Origin: Bradyrhizobium sp. WBAH42
Lineage (GTDB): Bacteria > Pseudomonadota > Alphaproteobacteria > Rhizobiales > Xanthobacteraceae
Assembly: GCF_024585265.1 (NCBI RefSeq)
Contig: NZ_CP036533.1
Location: 5,155,001 to 5,219,000 of the forward strand
Length of the DNA stretch: 64,000 bases
Reading direction: 5' to 3'
Under the pieces are notes generated by a model that saw only the letters and a list, made by a program, of their open reading frames with translations, was not told the origin of the DNA and did no database searches. Below are positions 1 to 8,033 of this stretch, piece after piece. Made by a program: the position numbers and the translations under genes. Numbering within the stretch: the stretch's first letter is position 1; each line of letters starts with the position of its first letter.

Positions 1-11
1 GCTGACGTACC

Positions 12-482
12 ATGCATCGAGTTTCGAGCAAGCACCGTGTCAACCACAGCGCGTCCGAGATGTTCGATCTGGTCGCCGATGTCGAGCGCTACCCGGAATT
101 CGTGCCGCTGTGCAGCGCGCTGAAGGTGCGCCAGCGCATGGCGAAGCCCGACGGCACCGAGGTGCTGGTCGCCGACATGACGGTGTCGTTCAAGCTGGTC
201 AAGGAATCCTTCACCAGCCGCGTGACGCTCGACCGCGCCAATCTGAAAATCCTCGTCGAATACCTGCAAGGTCCGTTCAGGAATCTGGAAAATCGTTGGA
301 CGTTCGAGCCCAAGGGAGAGGGCGTCTGCGACGTCGGCTTCTTCCTCGCCTACGAATTCAAGAGCCGCATGCTGGCGATGCTGATGGGCTCGATGTTCGA
401 TGCCGCATTTGCGCGGTTCTCGACGGCGTTCGAGAAACGGGCAGACGCGATCTACGGTCGGCCGAAGGTGGCATCGACGTAG
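12..482 (+). CDS. RatA/Coq10-type START-domain protein
   Basis: 156 residues, the usual length of the RatA/COQ10 branch of the START/SRPBCC fold. The N-terminal stretch with SASEMFDLVADVERYPEFVP is the hallmark of the family: a helix and loop that close one end of a hydrophobic cavity. The C-terminal helix with FDAAFARFSTAFEKRA is also typical. In mitochondria and alphaproteobacteria such proteins bind ubiquinone or related lipids and help respiration; in E. coli the homologue RatA is described as a ribosome-association toxin. The ubiquinone-chaperone role is the more likely one here, by inference. Only 11 bases lie before it in the window, so the upstream neighbour is not visible. A dispersed repeat follows its stop. 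Confidence 0.85.
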   Translation: MHRVSSKHRVNHSASEMFDLVADVERYPEFVPLCSALKVRQRMAKPDGTEVLVADMTVSFKLVKESFTSRVTLDRANLKILVEYLQGPFRNLENRWTFEPKGEGVCDVGFFLAYEFKSRMLAMLMGSMFDAAFARFSTAFEKRADAIYGRPKVAST

Positions 483-496
483 GCACACTCTTTCCG

Positions 497-585
497 CCGT
501 CATTGCGAGGAGCCCTTGCGACGAAGCAATCCAGAATCCCTCCGCGGAAAGATTCTGGATTGCTTCGCTTCGCTCGCAACGACGG
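497..585. repeat. Dispersed palindromic element, copy 1
   Basis: Lies between the convergent ratA-like and cytochrome c genes. A perfect 16-base inverted repeat (523-538 and 551-566) encloses a 12-base loop. The flanks CCGTCATTGCGAG and CTCGCAACGACGG extend the pairing imperfectly. A second, longer copy is at 22349-22465. The position in a 3' intergenic space and the strong folding fit a REP/MITE-like element; it could also act as a bidirectional transcript end. I recall similar sequences as common between genes in Bradyrhizobium, but this was not checked. Confidence 0.8.
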
Positions 586-591
586 TGAGGC

Positions 592-1407
592 TCAATCCAC
601 CGCCTTCACCACATCCGGCGGCTGCGAGGCGTAATACGCCGCCGCCTGCTCGATATCCTGCGGCGTCATCGCGCGCGCGATGTTGCGCATCTGCTGACTG
701 ATGTCGTTGCGGCGCTCGCCTGATGCGAAGGCCTGGAGCTGCGCCTTCATGTACGTCTCCGATTGTCCTTCGAGCCATGGGCTACCGGTCTTGTTGTCGA
801 GGCTGCCATGGCAGGAGCCGCAAGGCGCGATCCCGCGCATCGGCGCGCCATAGATGACGATGTTGGGCTTCGGCAGTTGCGGCGTCGGATGATAGGCCGG
901 CAGCCGCGGCAGATAGGCATAATAGTGAGAGAGATCGGCGATCTCCTGGTCGGTCAGATTGACCGCAAACGGCGACATCACGGCATTGGTGCGCGCGCCC
1001 GAGCGGAAGTCGTGCAGCTGCTTGTAGATGACCGCGGCATACTGGCCCGCAAGGTTGGGGGAGTCCGCGCGACTGATGCCGGTCGGGCCGTGACAGATGG
1101 CGCAACGCTGTGCCAGCGTCGCGCCGCGGCCGATCGCCTCCTGGCTCGGCCGTGAGAGCGTATTCGAGGTGAGCACGACGTCGGACAGACGCTTGGTCTG
1201 CTCGGGCGCCGTGACGGTTGCCGCGCGCTGTGGCAGGCCGGCGGCGCTACAGATCGCATCCCAGACATTGGCGAACTGGACCCAGGGCTGCGCGAACGGC
1301 AGCACGATGAAGCCGCCGATCGCGGTCACGATGAGGATCGCGGCGGTGATGCCGACAGCCGTCGTAAAATGCGGGTTACGGAAGCTGAAGAGGTCGCGCG
1401 CACTCAT
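592..1407 (-). CDS. Membrane-anchored dihaem cytochrome c of the ba3 oxidase operon
   Basis: 271 residues. One membrane helix at about residues 17-38 anchors a periplasmic part with two haem c sites, CAICH (102-106) and CGSCH (196-200), in the arrangement of cytochrome c4-like dihaem proteins. The start chosen is the ATG that overlaps the stop of the oxidase subunit I gene by one base (TGATG), which implies translational coupling; longer in-frame starts lie inside that gene. As the last gene of the operon it probably passes electrons to the CuA site of subunit II. The direct redox partner is inferred from position only. Confidence 0.88.
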   Translation of the reverse strand: MSARDLFSFRNPHFTTAVGITAAILIVTAIGGFIVLPFAQPWVQFANVWDAICSAAGLPQRAATVTAPEQTKRLSDVVLTSNTLSRPSQEAIGRGATLAQRCAICHGPTGISRADSPNLAGQYAAVIYKQLHDFRSGARTNAVMSPFAVNLTDQEIADLSHYYAYLPRLPAYHPTPQLPKPNIVIYGAPMRGIAPCGSCHGSLDNKTGSPWLEGQSETYMKAQLQAFASGERRNDISQQMRNIARAMTPQDIEQAAAYYASQPPDVVKAVD

Positions 1408-3029
1408 CACTGCGCTCCCACATAGACGGCCGGCACCGAGGTGCCTTCGTTCAGCGCCAGCGTCAGGATCGGGTAGCCGTAATTGGTGAGGGTGAGCGCG
1501 ATCATCAGCCCGACCCACAGGGCGTAGGTGTTGAGCGCGACCGGCACGGTCGCCGGCTGGTGCACGGCCAGCGCAAACCGATAGGGCCCGGCGTCAGCCT
1601 GCGGCGCGCGCATGCCGCGCGCAAGAATGACCAGGAACAGAATACCCGAGGTCAACAGGATGAAGCCGCCGATGGCCGAAAGGGTCACGGACAGCGCCTG
1701 CGGCGAGATCGCTGGATCGGCGAAGTCGAAATAGGCCATGCGGCGCGGCATGCCCAGAATGCCGACCCAGTGCCACGGGAAGGTGGTGACCATCATGCCG
1801 ACGAACCAGAGCCAGAGCTGGGTCCGGATCAGGCGGAGATCGATCAGCTCGCGGCCGGTCAGATGCGGCCACAGATCATAGGCGATCGCGAAATACATGA
1901 TCACGATGGCGCCGCCGAAGATCAGGTGGAAATGTCCGGTGATCCACTGCGTGTTGTGGATGGACGCATCGAGCTGATAGCTCATGTTGATCAGGCCGCC
2001 GGCTCCGCCGAAGCCGAGCATGACGAACGAGAAGGCCAGCGCCAGCATCATCGGATTGTCCCAGGGCAGGGCCCTGATCCAGCCGAACAGGCCGCGCCCG
2101 CCGCGCAGCCGCGCAGCGATCTCGACCGAGGCGCAGATCGTGAACACGGTCAGCAGCGTCGGCAGCGCGACCAGCGCGGTGAAGGCCGAATGGATGAACT
2201 TGAAGCCGGCGCCGACCTGCGGATCGGCAAAGGTATGGTGCATGCCGATCGGCATCGCGACCACCAGGAACAGGATGAAGGAGATGCGAGCCATGGTGTC
2301 GGAATAGACGCGCCCGCCGATCGCGCGCGGCACGATGGTGTAATAGGCAATGTAGGTCGGCATCAGCCAGAAATAGACGATGGCGTGCAGCGTCCAGGAG
2401 AAGAACACGCGGGCAAGGCCGGCATCGATTGTGCTCTTCAGGCCCGCCGCGACCGGAATGATCTGGAGCAGCAGCTCGAGCGCGGCGCCGACTGCGGTCC
2501 AGGCCCATAAATAGGAGCCTGCGACATTGGCGAACATGGCGAGCGGCACCGGCGCGCCGGGATGGGCCTTGCGCCAGACGCGCAAATTGATCGACATCAG
2601 CGCGACCCAGACCCACGAGCCGACCACGACCAGCACGACGCCGAGATAGTAGAAGACGTTGCCGATCAGCGGCGGATAGAAGGTGTAGAGCACCGAAGCG
2701 CGGCCGAGCGCGATCGGGATCACCGCCATGATGCTGCCGGCGACGATCAGCCAGAACCCGGTCCAGGCCCAGCGCACCCCGACCAGGCGCTGCTCCAGCG
2801 CGGACTCAGCTATGGCATAGCCAAAACCCATCGCGACCAGCGTCGGGAAAACGTAGCCCATCACCGTGCCATGCGCGGTCAGCGAGCGGTAGTACAGTTC
2901 GGGATTGGACAGCCAGGTGCCGATCGGGCTGCGGATGAACATCTGCCAGGCGCCGAGCGCGAGCGCGATGCCGAACACGGCAAAAGCGAGCCAGAAATGA
3001 GCGAGGATGAGCTTCCTATTGGCCAACAC
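1407..3029 (-). CDS. ba3-type haem-copper oxidase subunit I
   Basis: 540 residues, multi-spanning inner-membrane protein and catalytic core of a terminal oxidase that reduces O2 to water. Visible ligands: His53 in TAHG for low-spin haem; His215 and Tyr219 in HAIVYF, the CuB His with the covalently linked Tyr; the CuB pair His264-His265 in GMHHTF; and His366/His368 in GHFHL for the two haems. The sequence resembles the B-family (ba3) enzymes of Thermus rather than aa3 or cbb3 oxidases. It overlaps the subunit II gene by 14 bases upstream and the cytochrome c gene by one base downstream. Some annotation pipelines label this family cbb3-type subunit I, which the CuA-bearing partner argues against. 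Confidence 0.93.
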   Translation of the reverse strand: MLANRKLILAHFWLAFAVFGIALALGAWQMFIRSPIGTWLSNPELYYRSLTAHGTVMGYVFPTLVAMGFGYAIAESALEQRLVGVRWAWTGFWLIVAGSIMAVIPIALGRASVLYTFYPPLIGNVFYYLGVVLVVVGSWVWVALMSINLRVWRKAHPGAPVPLAMFANVAGSYLWAWTAVGAALELLLQIIPVAAGLKSTIDAGLARVFFSWTLHAIVYFWLMPTYIAYYTIVPRAIGGRVYSDTMARISFILFLVVAMPIGMHHTFADPQVGAGFKFIHSAFTALVALPTLLTVFTICASVEIAARLRGGRGLFGWIRALPWDNPMMLALAFSFVMLGFGGAGGLINMSYQLDASIHNTQWITGHFHLIFGGAIVIMYFAIAYDLWPHLTGRELIDLRLIRTQLWLWFVGMMVTTFPWHWVGILGMPRRMAYFDFADPAISPQALSVTLSAIGGFILLTSGILFLVILARGMRAPQADAGPYRFALAVHQPATVPVALNTYALWVGLMIALTLTNYGYPILTLALNEGTSVPAVYVGAQ

Positions 3030-3585
3030 AGCTCAGCCTCCCGCCACCCTTCGCACGACCGGCGAATTCGGCCTTGTCGATCACCTTGACCTTGCCCCAC
3101 ATGCCTTCGTGGCCGAAGCTGCAAAACTCCTGGCAGGGCATCAGATAATCGCCGGTCTTCGTGAAACGCATGAGCTGTTCGGAGATGTAGCCCGGGACCA
3201 GCATGGCGTTGACGTTGGTGCCCTGGATCAGGATGCCGTGCACGACGTCGGCGCTGGTGGCGCGCAAGGTGATCGGCGTGTCCGCAGGCACCAGGATGCA
3301 GGCCGGTGTGAAGGAATATTGCTGGCCGATCGCGCGCACGGTCACATTGCCGTTCGCCTCGAGCACGCTGCCGAGATTGCTCTCGACGAATTCGCCTGAG
3401 AGATGCAGCCGGGATGGATCGGTCGTTTCGACGCGCGGCTGCGGCATGGTCGCGCGATGGATACCGGCGAATGCCGCGAGCAGCGCCATCATCACGATGA
3501 TGATCACGGCAATGGTCGCCCAGCGCCGCTCGACGCGGGCCGCGACCTCGGCGCTGGCGCTGGCGTGAGTGTCCTGGGCGCTCAT
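3016..3585 (-). CDS. ba3-type oxidase subunit II (CuA)
   Basis: 189 residues. A single N-terminal membrane helix at about 23-42 precedes a periplasmic cupredoxin domain. The CuA ligands are all present: His116, then Cys151, Cys155, His159 and Met162 in CQEFCSFGHEGM. CuA receives electrons from cytochrome c and passes them to subunit I. The start is the ATG that overlaps the stop of the small upstream gene as ATGA; an in-frame extension further upstream would run through that gene and is rejected. Members of the ba3 group have this short subunit II with one membrane helix, unlike the two-helix aa3 form. Confidence 0.92.
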   Translation of the reverse strand: MSAQDTHASASAEVAARVERRWATIAVIIIVMMALLAAFAGIHRATMPQPRVETTDPSRLHLSGEFVESNLGSVLEANGNVTVRAIGQQYSFTPACILVPADTPITLRATSADVVHGILIQGTNVNAMLVPGYISEQLMRFTKTGDYLMPCQEFCSFGHEGMWGKVKVIDKAEFAGRAKGGGRLSCVGQ

Positions 3586-3758
3586 TGCAGCGGTCCGCGC
3601 GGCAGGAAGACGAACAGGTAGAAGGCAAACCACATTGCGACGACGCAGGCCGTGGCGATGCCGGCAAGCACGATCGCCCCGGACGGGCCTTGGGCGACGA
3701 CCTCGTCGACCGCCTGGTCGGCGGCGGCTGGGCTGGTCGGCGGGTCGGAATTGATCAT
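3582..3758 (-). CDS. 58-residue single-helix membrane peptide of the ba3 oxidase operon
   Basis: Small ORF, ATG to TGA, placed exactly between the trihaem cytochrome c gene (16 bases away) and the subunit II gene (ATGA overlap). A hydrophilic N-terminus rich in Pro, Ala and Asp is followed by one hydrophobic helix at about residues 28-52 (LAGIATACVVAMWFAFYLFV) and a short basic end, LPRGPLQ. The tight coupling and composition suggest an accessory subunit, comparable in size to the subunit IIa peptide of Thermus ba3 oxidase. That equivalence is an inference from size, topology and position; no sequence similarity is claimed. Confidence 0.75.
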   Translation of the reverse strand: MINSDPPTSPAAADQAVDEVVAQGPSGAIVLAGIATACVVAMWFAFYLFVFLPRGPLQ

Positions 3759-3774
3759 GACGGATCTCTGGGTC

Positions 3775-5013
3775 TCAGTTCAGCGGAGCGGAGCGCAGCT
3801 CGTTGGCCTCGCGCGCCGAGACCGGCGTGCCGCGATTGCCCCAGGCGGTACGGATGTAGGAGACGACGGCAGCGATCTCGTTATCGGACAGAAGCCCCGC
3901 GAACGGCGGCATGCCGTAGGGCATCGGGTTGCCCTTGGTGCCCGGCGGATAGCCGCCATTGAGCACCATGCGGATCGGATTGACCGCCGACTGCATCTCG
4001 ATCGACTGGTTGTTGGCGAGCGGCGGCCAGTGCGGCGGCTTGCCTTCGCCCTGAGCGCCGTGACAGCTCGCGCAGTGCTTGTCGTAAACGGTCTTGCCGA
4101 GGCTGATCAAGAGGCTGCTCTCGCTGGTCGGCAGCGTCGAGCTTGCCGGCGGCGACGGCGAGGGCTCCGCAATGCTCTTGAGGTACACCGCCATGGCGCG
4201 CGTGTCCTCGTCGCTGAGATATTGCAGGCTGTTGTGCACGACCTCGGCCATCGGGCCGTAAACGACGCCGCGCATGGAGACGCCGGTCTGGAGCAGGTCG
4301 GTGATGTCCTTGATGCTCCAGTCGCCGAGCCCCGCTTCGCGATTTGAGGTGAGGGACGGCGCGTACCAGTTTTGCATCGGGATCAGGCCGCCCTTGAAGG
4401 CGTCCGATTGCGAGGTGCCGCCGAGCGCGTTGATCGGCGAATGGCACATGCCGCAATGGCCGAGGCCCTCGACGAGATAGGCGCCGCGATTCCATTCCGC
4501 CGATTTCTTCGGATCCGGCTTGAACTCGCCCTCGGTGAAGAACAACGTGCGCCAGCCGAGGATGAGCTGGCGATTATCGTAGGGGAAGCGCAGCTCGTGC
4601 GGCTTGTTCTTCTGGTTCACAGGCTGAATCGAGCGCAGATAGGCGTAGATCGCGTCGCTGTCGGCGCGCGTGACCTTGGTGTAGGAGGCGAACGGCATCG
4701 CTGGATAGATCAGCCCGCCGTCCGGGAAGCGGCCGCTGTGCATGGTCTTGTAGAAATCGTCGGCGCTCCATTTGCCGATCCCCGTGTCGGGATCCGGCGT
4801 GATGTTGGAGGTGTAAAGCGTGCCGAACGGGGTCGGCATAGGCCGGCCGCCGGCGAACAGGCGTCCCTCGGGTGCAGTGTGGCACGCCGTGCAATCGCCG
4901 GCGCGGGCGAGATATTCGCCGCGCGCGACGACATCGCTGCTCTTGTCTTGCGCGTGCGCAATTGTCGTGAGCGCGACGATGGCAAAGAGCGTGATCGACA
5001 GTTTCGAGACCAT
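3775..5013 (-). CDS. Trihaem cytochrome c, alcohol-dehydrogenase-subunit type
   Basis: 412 residues with a cleavable signal peptide (hydrophobic to about residue 20, cleavage near AHA-Q). Three haem c sites: CTACH (41-45), CGMCH (187-191) and CASCH (314-318). The order of three cytochrome c domains matches the cytochrome subunits of membrane alcohol and aldehyde dehydrogenases, but no dehydrogenase gene is nearby. In this operon it more likely feeds the oxidase. Two ATGs are adjacent; the second has GAGG six bases upstream and is used, the first would add one Met. The gene begins 11 bases after the stop of the dihaem cytochrome gene. Confidence 0.88.
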   Translation of the reverse strand: MVSKLSITLFAIVALTTIAHAQDKSSDVVARGEYLARAGDCTACHTAPEGRLFAGGRPMPTPFGTLYTSNITPDPDTGIGKWSADDFYKTMHSGRFPDGGLIYPAMPFASYTKVTRADSDAIYAYLRSIQPVNQKNKPHELRFPYDNRQLILGWRTLFFTEGEFKPDPKKSAEWNRGAYLVEGLGHCGMCHSPINALGGTSQSDAFKGGLIPMQNWYAPSLTSNREAGLGDWSIKDITDLLQTGVSMRGVVYGPMAEVVHNSLQYLSDEDTRAMAVYLKSIAEPSPSPPASSTLPTSESSLLISLGKTVYDKHCASCHGAQGEGKPPHWPPLANNQSIEMQSAVNPIRMVLNGGYPPGTKGNPMPYGMPPFAGLLSDNEIAAVVSYIRTAWGNRGTPVSAREANELRSAPLN

Positions 5014-5024
5014 CATCCGCCTCG

Positions 5025-5732
5025 TCAGTTGGGCTGGCTGCCGCAGCCGAAGGGCAGGGCGTAGGTGCCTCTCGGGAGGGGGGCCGGGTTGGCGGGCGCA
5101 GGCCGCGTCGCGAGCCAGGCGGCCACGGCCGTCACGTCGGCCTCGGTGAGATGACCGGCGACGAGCTGCATGCAGTCCGGCGACTTGGCCGTACGGGTGC
5201 CGTAACGCCAGGCGCCGAGCTGTGCGCTGATATAGGCGGCGCGCAAGCCCAACAGGCCGGGGATGCCTGGCTGCATGCCGGTCAGGTCGGGGCCGTGGCA
5301 GCTCACGCATGCCGGAATGTTGCGATTGGCATCGCCGCTGGTGGCGAGCTGTTCGCCCTGTGCGAGGACGTCCTTGCTGACCTCGCTCGGCGTCGGCTGC
5401 GGCAATGGCGGATGCTCGTTGGCAAAATACTCCGCCATTGCCTGAAGATACGGATCAGGCAGAAACTCCAGGAGATAGTTCATCGGCGGATATTTGCGCC
5501 GGCCGCTGCGGAAGGCGAGAAGCTGGTTGTAGAGATAGCCGGCCGGCTTGCCCGCGAGGCGCGGGAAATAGACGTCGCTGGTGCCTTCGCCCTTGTTGCC
5601 ATGGCAGGGCGTGCACGCCTCCACCCGCGCTGCCATCGTGTCCGGCGGCTGGTTGGCCATTTGCGCGGACGCACCATCAATGGCGGCCAAAGTGATGATC
5701 ACGGCGGCCGAGGCCGCGACGCGAGCGAACAA
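5025..5732 (-). CDS. Periplasmic dihaem cytochrome c, first gene of the ba3 operon
   Basis: 235 residues with haem sites CTPCH (40-44) and CVSCH (142-146), a c4-like double cytochrome. The start used is a TTG with GGAGGG eight bases before it. It gives a clean signal peptide of about 23 residues ending ASA-Q. No ATG lies near the signal peptide, and longer in-frame ORFs run far into the upstream intergenic region without a plausible N-terminus. This is the first gene of a leftward operon of six. The promoter must lie in the upstream intergenic region, but no convincing box was found. Confidence 0.82.
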   Translation of the reverse strand: MFARVAASAAVIITLAAIDGASAQMANQPPDTMAARVEACTPCHGNKGEGTSDVYFPRLAGKPAGYLYNQLLAFRSGRRKYPPMNYLLEFLPDPYLQAMAEYFANEHPPLPQPTPSEVSKDVLAQGEQLATSGDANRNIPACVSCHGPDLTGMQPGIPGLLGLRAAYISAQLGAWRYGTRTAKSPDCMQLVAGHLTEADVTAVAAWLATRPAPANPAPLPRGTYALPFGCGSQPN

Positions 5733-6631
5733 TTGCGTCGCCCTCCACGATGCTGGTCCGGTTGATTCCGGAGCACAGCCTAAGTCGGCATTATTGCGCC
5801 AATATTTTCCCGTGCAAGATCGGACACCAGCGATGAGGTTTGGTCGCGCCGTTCGCATGGGCGTTCCGATCGGTATCGACGAATTTGCGTGCTTTCTGAA
5901 AACGGAGCATAACGCTGCAGCCTCGCGACAGTTCCTGCCCGAGCTTTGCGTTGTCATGACGCCCTTAAATGTCAGAAGGCGCAGGGAAGACCGGGTGCCG
6001 GCCGGGCACCCACGGTCCACTGTGCGAAGGTTGCGCTACAAGAGGCTGCACAGCGGCATACAGGTGAAGCCCAACAACCGGCCTTCCCTGCGCAGTGGTT
6101 TGACGGCTTATGCCGAGCTCTCCCCGGGGAGCGATGCACTATTGCCCCCGTCGCCTTGCCGATAGCTGACGCGCGCGTCCGGTTGGACCGCCACATCACC
6201 GCAAGACTTGGCGCACAGACCCCGGGCGCCAGGACGACACGGTTTTGCCGTACGCAAATCACACCGGTCGTGTGCGCGACGGTTTTCGCTCACGGTTGCC
6301 CGCCCTGCGAACCCTTCGCGCCGATGTGACATGCGTCCACCGCAGCTCACCCCGCGTTCGTGACGATCGCGATACGCCCCTCTGACAAGGGATGAGGTGC
6401 GACGAGAATGCGACAAAGCCGAAATTCTGTAAAGGCGAATATTTTCGTTGCGGGTGGTTGACCGGCCGTTTGTGTGTTTTGCCCGTCGGGCAACGCAAGA
6501 TCTCGTAAGGTGGATAGCCGAAGGCGCAATCCACCATACCAAGAGTTTCCTCCCGTGTTCCGCCTCAGCCGTCGCGGGGATCATTTCGCATTGCGGCGCG
6601 TTCTCAACCGACAGTCCGGGTTGGAGCCGCC
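5733..6631. other. Gene-free interval between the ba3 operon and mscS
   Basis: About 900 bases between divergent genes. Several short overlapping ORFs exist on both strands but none has a recognisable domain, signal peptide or ribosome-binding site. The part from about 6290 to 6540 holds the REP-like hairpins listed separately and has lower GC than the flanks near 6410-6450. The remainder presumably holds the promoter of the oxidase operon and of mscS. No convincing operator or RNA gene was seen. Confidence 0.6.
6479..6535. repeat. Pair of REP-like hairpins
   Basis: Two hairpins lie side by side. The first is TTGCCC-GTC-GGGCAA (6479-6493), a perfect six-base stem with a three-base loop. The second has GGTGGAT (6509-6515) and ATCCACC (6529-6535) around a centre that itself folds as GCC-GAA-GGC. 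Both look like fragments of dispersed intergenic elements. A degenerate form of the first recurs in reverse orientation near 58202-58215. The reading as dispersed repeats rests on that recurrence and on recollection of similar Bradyrhizobium sequences. Confidence 0.55.
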
Positions 6632-7414
6632 ATGACCATCAATTTCGACACGCTGAAAGCGTCGCTCGTCCTGTACGGGCTGAACGCGATCTACGCGATC
6701 CTGTTGCTCGCGGTCGGCTGGTATCTGTCCGGCGCGATGCAGCGTTTCGTCACGCGAGTCCTCAGCGTCACGCACCGCGTCGACCCGCTGGTGACGCTGT
6801 TCGTGGGCAGCCTTGCGCGCTATGGCGTCCTCGCGGTCGTCGGCATCGCCGTGCTGCAGCTCTTCGGCATCCAGACGGCGAGCCTGGTCGCCGTGCTGGG
6901 CGCGACCTCGCTCGCCATTGGTCTCGCCTTGCAGGGCACGTTGTCCAATCTCGCCGCCGGCGTGATGCTGCTCTTGTTCCGGCCCTTTCACATCGGCGAC
7001 GACGTCGAGGTCGCCGGCAAGGCCGGCAAGGTGAGGTCGTTGTCGCTGTTCATGACCGAGCTGGTCGCGCCCGACAACACGCAGATCCTGTTGCCGAATG
7101 GACAGGTCTGGGGCGCGGCCATCATCAACCATAGCGCCTATCCCGGCACGGGCGAGGTCAAGGTGACGTTTCCGGTCCCCGCCGGCGCGGCCAATACGCT
7201 GGCCGATCGCATCCTGAAGGAATTGCGCAACGACTCCCGCATGGACGAGCAGGCTGCGCCTGCCGTCTCCGTCACCAAGGTCCTCGATGTCGCCAATCCC
7301 GCGGCACCGATCCTGGAATTGACGGTTAGCGCAAAGGCGAAGCCGTCTGAAGCCGACGCGGTCAAGCAGTGCGTGCTCGATCACGCGAGCGCGTTGCTTG
7401 CGGCGGCGGCCTGA
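6632..7414 (+). CDS. Small-conductance mechanosensitive channel, MscS family
   Basis: 260 residues, the short MscS form. Three hydrophobic segments lie in the first 110 residues. The third is the Gly/Ala-rich pore helix, followed by the family signature ALQGTLSNLAAGVMLL and then FRPFHIGDDV at the start of the cytoplasmic beta domain. The vestibule domain with LPNGQVWGAAIINHS is complete. The protein opens under membrane tension and releases solutes after hypo-osmotic shock. It stands alone; the convergent cinA-like gene ends seven bases from its stop. Confidence 0.92.
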   Translation: MTINFDTLKASLVLYGLNAIYAILLLAVGWYLSGAMQRFVTRVLSVTHRVDPLVTLFVGSLARYGVLAVVGIAVLQLFGIQTASLVAVLGATSLAIGLALQGTLSNLAAGVMLLLFRPFHIGDDVEVAGKAGKVRSLSLFMTELVAPDNTQILLPNGQVWGAAIINHSAYPGTGEVKVTFPVPAGAANTLADRILKELRNDSRMDEQAAPAVSVTKVLDVANPAAPILELTVSAKAKPSEADAVKQCVLDHASALLAAAA

Positions 7415-7420
7415 GGCGTT

Positions 7421-8029
7421 TCATCCCCGCGGCGAACGTGGCGGCCGGCGCTTCACCACATGCCGGCGCGGCGAGCGGGTCACGCGGGGGCGGAGGCGGC
7501 TTGCCGCGGCACGTTGCGGCTTGGCCGCGACTTGCGGGCCGCGGGCCAGATCCATCAGCATGCGCAGCGCCTCGACGACCGAGCGGGCGCGCACCGCGCT
7601 GCGGCCGATGGCGCCGAAGCGGTGCTCGCGGTGGATGATGCGGCCGTCGCGCGCGGCGGCGGCGAAGTGCACGAGACCGACCGGCTTGCCGGGCGTGGCG
7701 CCGCCCGGGCCGGCGATGCCGGTGATGGCGACGGCGAGATCGACATCGGCGCGCTCCAGCGCACCGATCGCCATCGCGGTCGCGGTCTCCTTGCTCACCG
7801 CACCGAAATTCGCAAGCGTGCTCGCCTCGACGCCAAGCATCGCGCGCTTGGCCTCGTTGGAATAGGTGACGAAGCCGCGGTCGATGACATCGGACGAGCC
7901 GGGGATGTCGGTCAGCGCGCCCGCAACGAGACCGCCGGTGCAGGATTCGGCGGTCGCGATCGTCAGCTTGCGCATCCGACACAGATCGAGCAGCGAGCGG
8001 GAGAGGGCGCGTGCGTCGCTGCCGCCCAT
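7421..8029 (-). CDS. CinA-family nicotinamide-nucleotide amidohydrolase
   Basis: 202 residues corresponding to the C-terminal CinA domain alone (PncC type), which deamidates NMN to nicotinate mononucleotide in pyridine-nucleotide salvage. The active-site region ESCTGG is near residue 30, followed by AITGIAGPGG. After the domain, from about residue 163, there is a strongly basic tail of roughly 40 residues rich in Arg and Pro that is not part of the family. The start is the ATG four bases after the ispDF stop, so the two are probably co-transcribed. Synteny of ispDF with a CinA-type gene is common in related genomes. Confidence 0.85.
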   Translation of the reverse strand: MGGSDARALSRSLLDLCRMRKLTIATAESCTGGLVAGALTDIPGSSDVIDRGFVTYSNEAKRAMLGVEASTLANFGAVSKETATAMAIGALERADVDLAVAITGIAGPGGATPGKPVGLVHFAAAARDGRIIHREHRFGAIGRSAVRARSVVEALRMLMDLARGPQVAAKPQRAAASRLRPRVTRSPRRHVVKRRPPRSPRG

Positions 8030-8033
8030 GGCC

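Noticed and set aside
1560..2510. Plus-strand ORF of 316 codons opposite oxidase subunit I
   Set aside because: Antisense to conserved membrane helices; its Asp/His/Gln-rich composition is what complementing hydrophobic codons gives.
5972..6584. Minus-strand ORFs upstream of mscS as genes or a pseudogene
   Set aside because: They overlap REP-like hairpins, have no ribosome-binding site or domain, and are better explained as translation of dispersed intergenic sequence.
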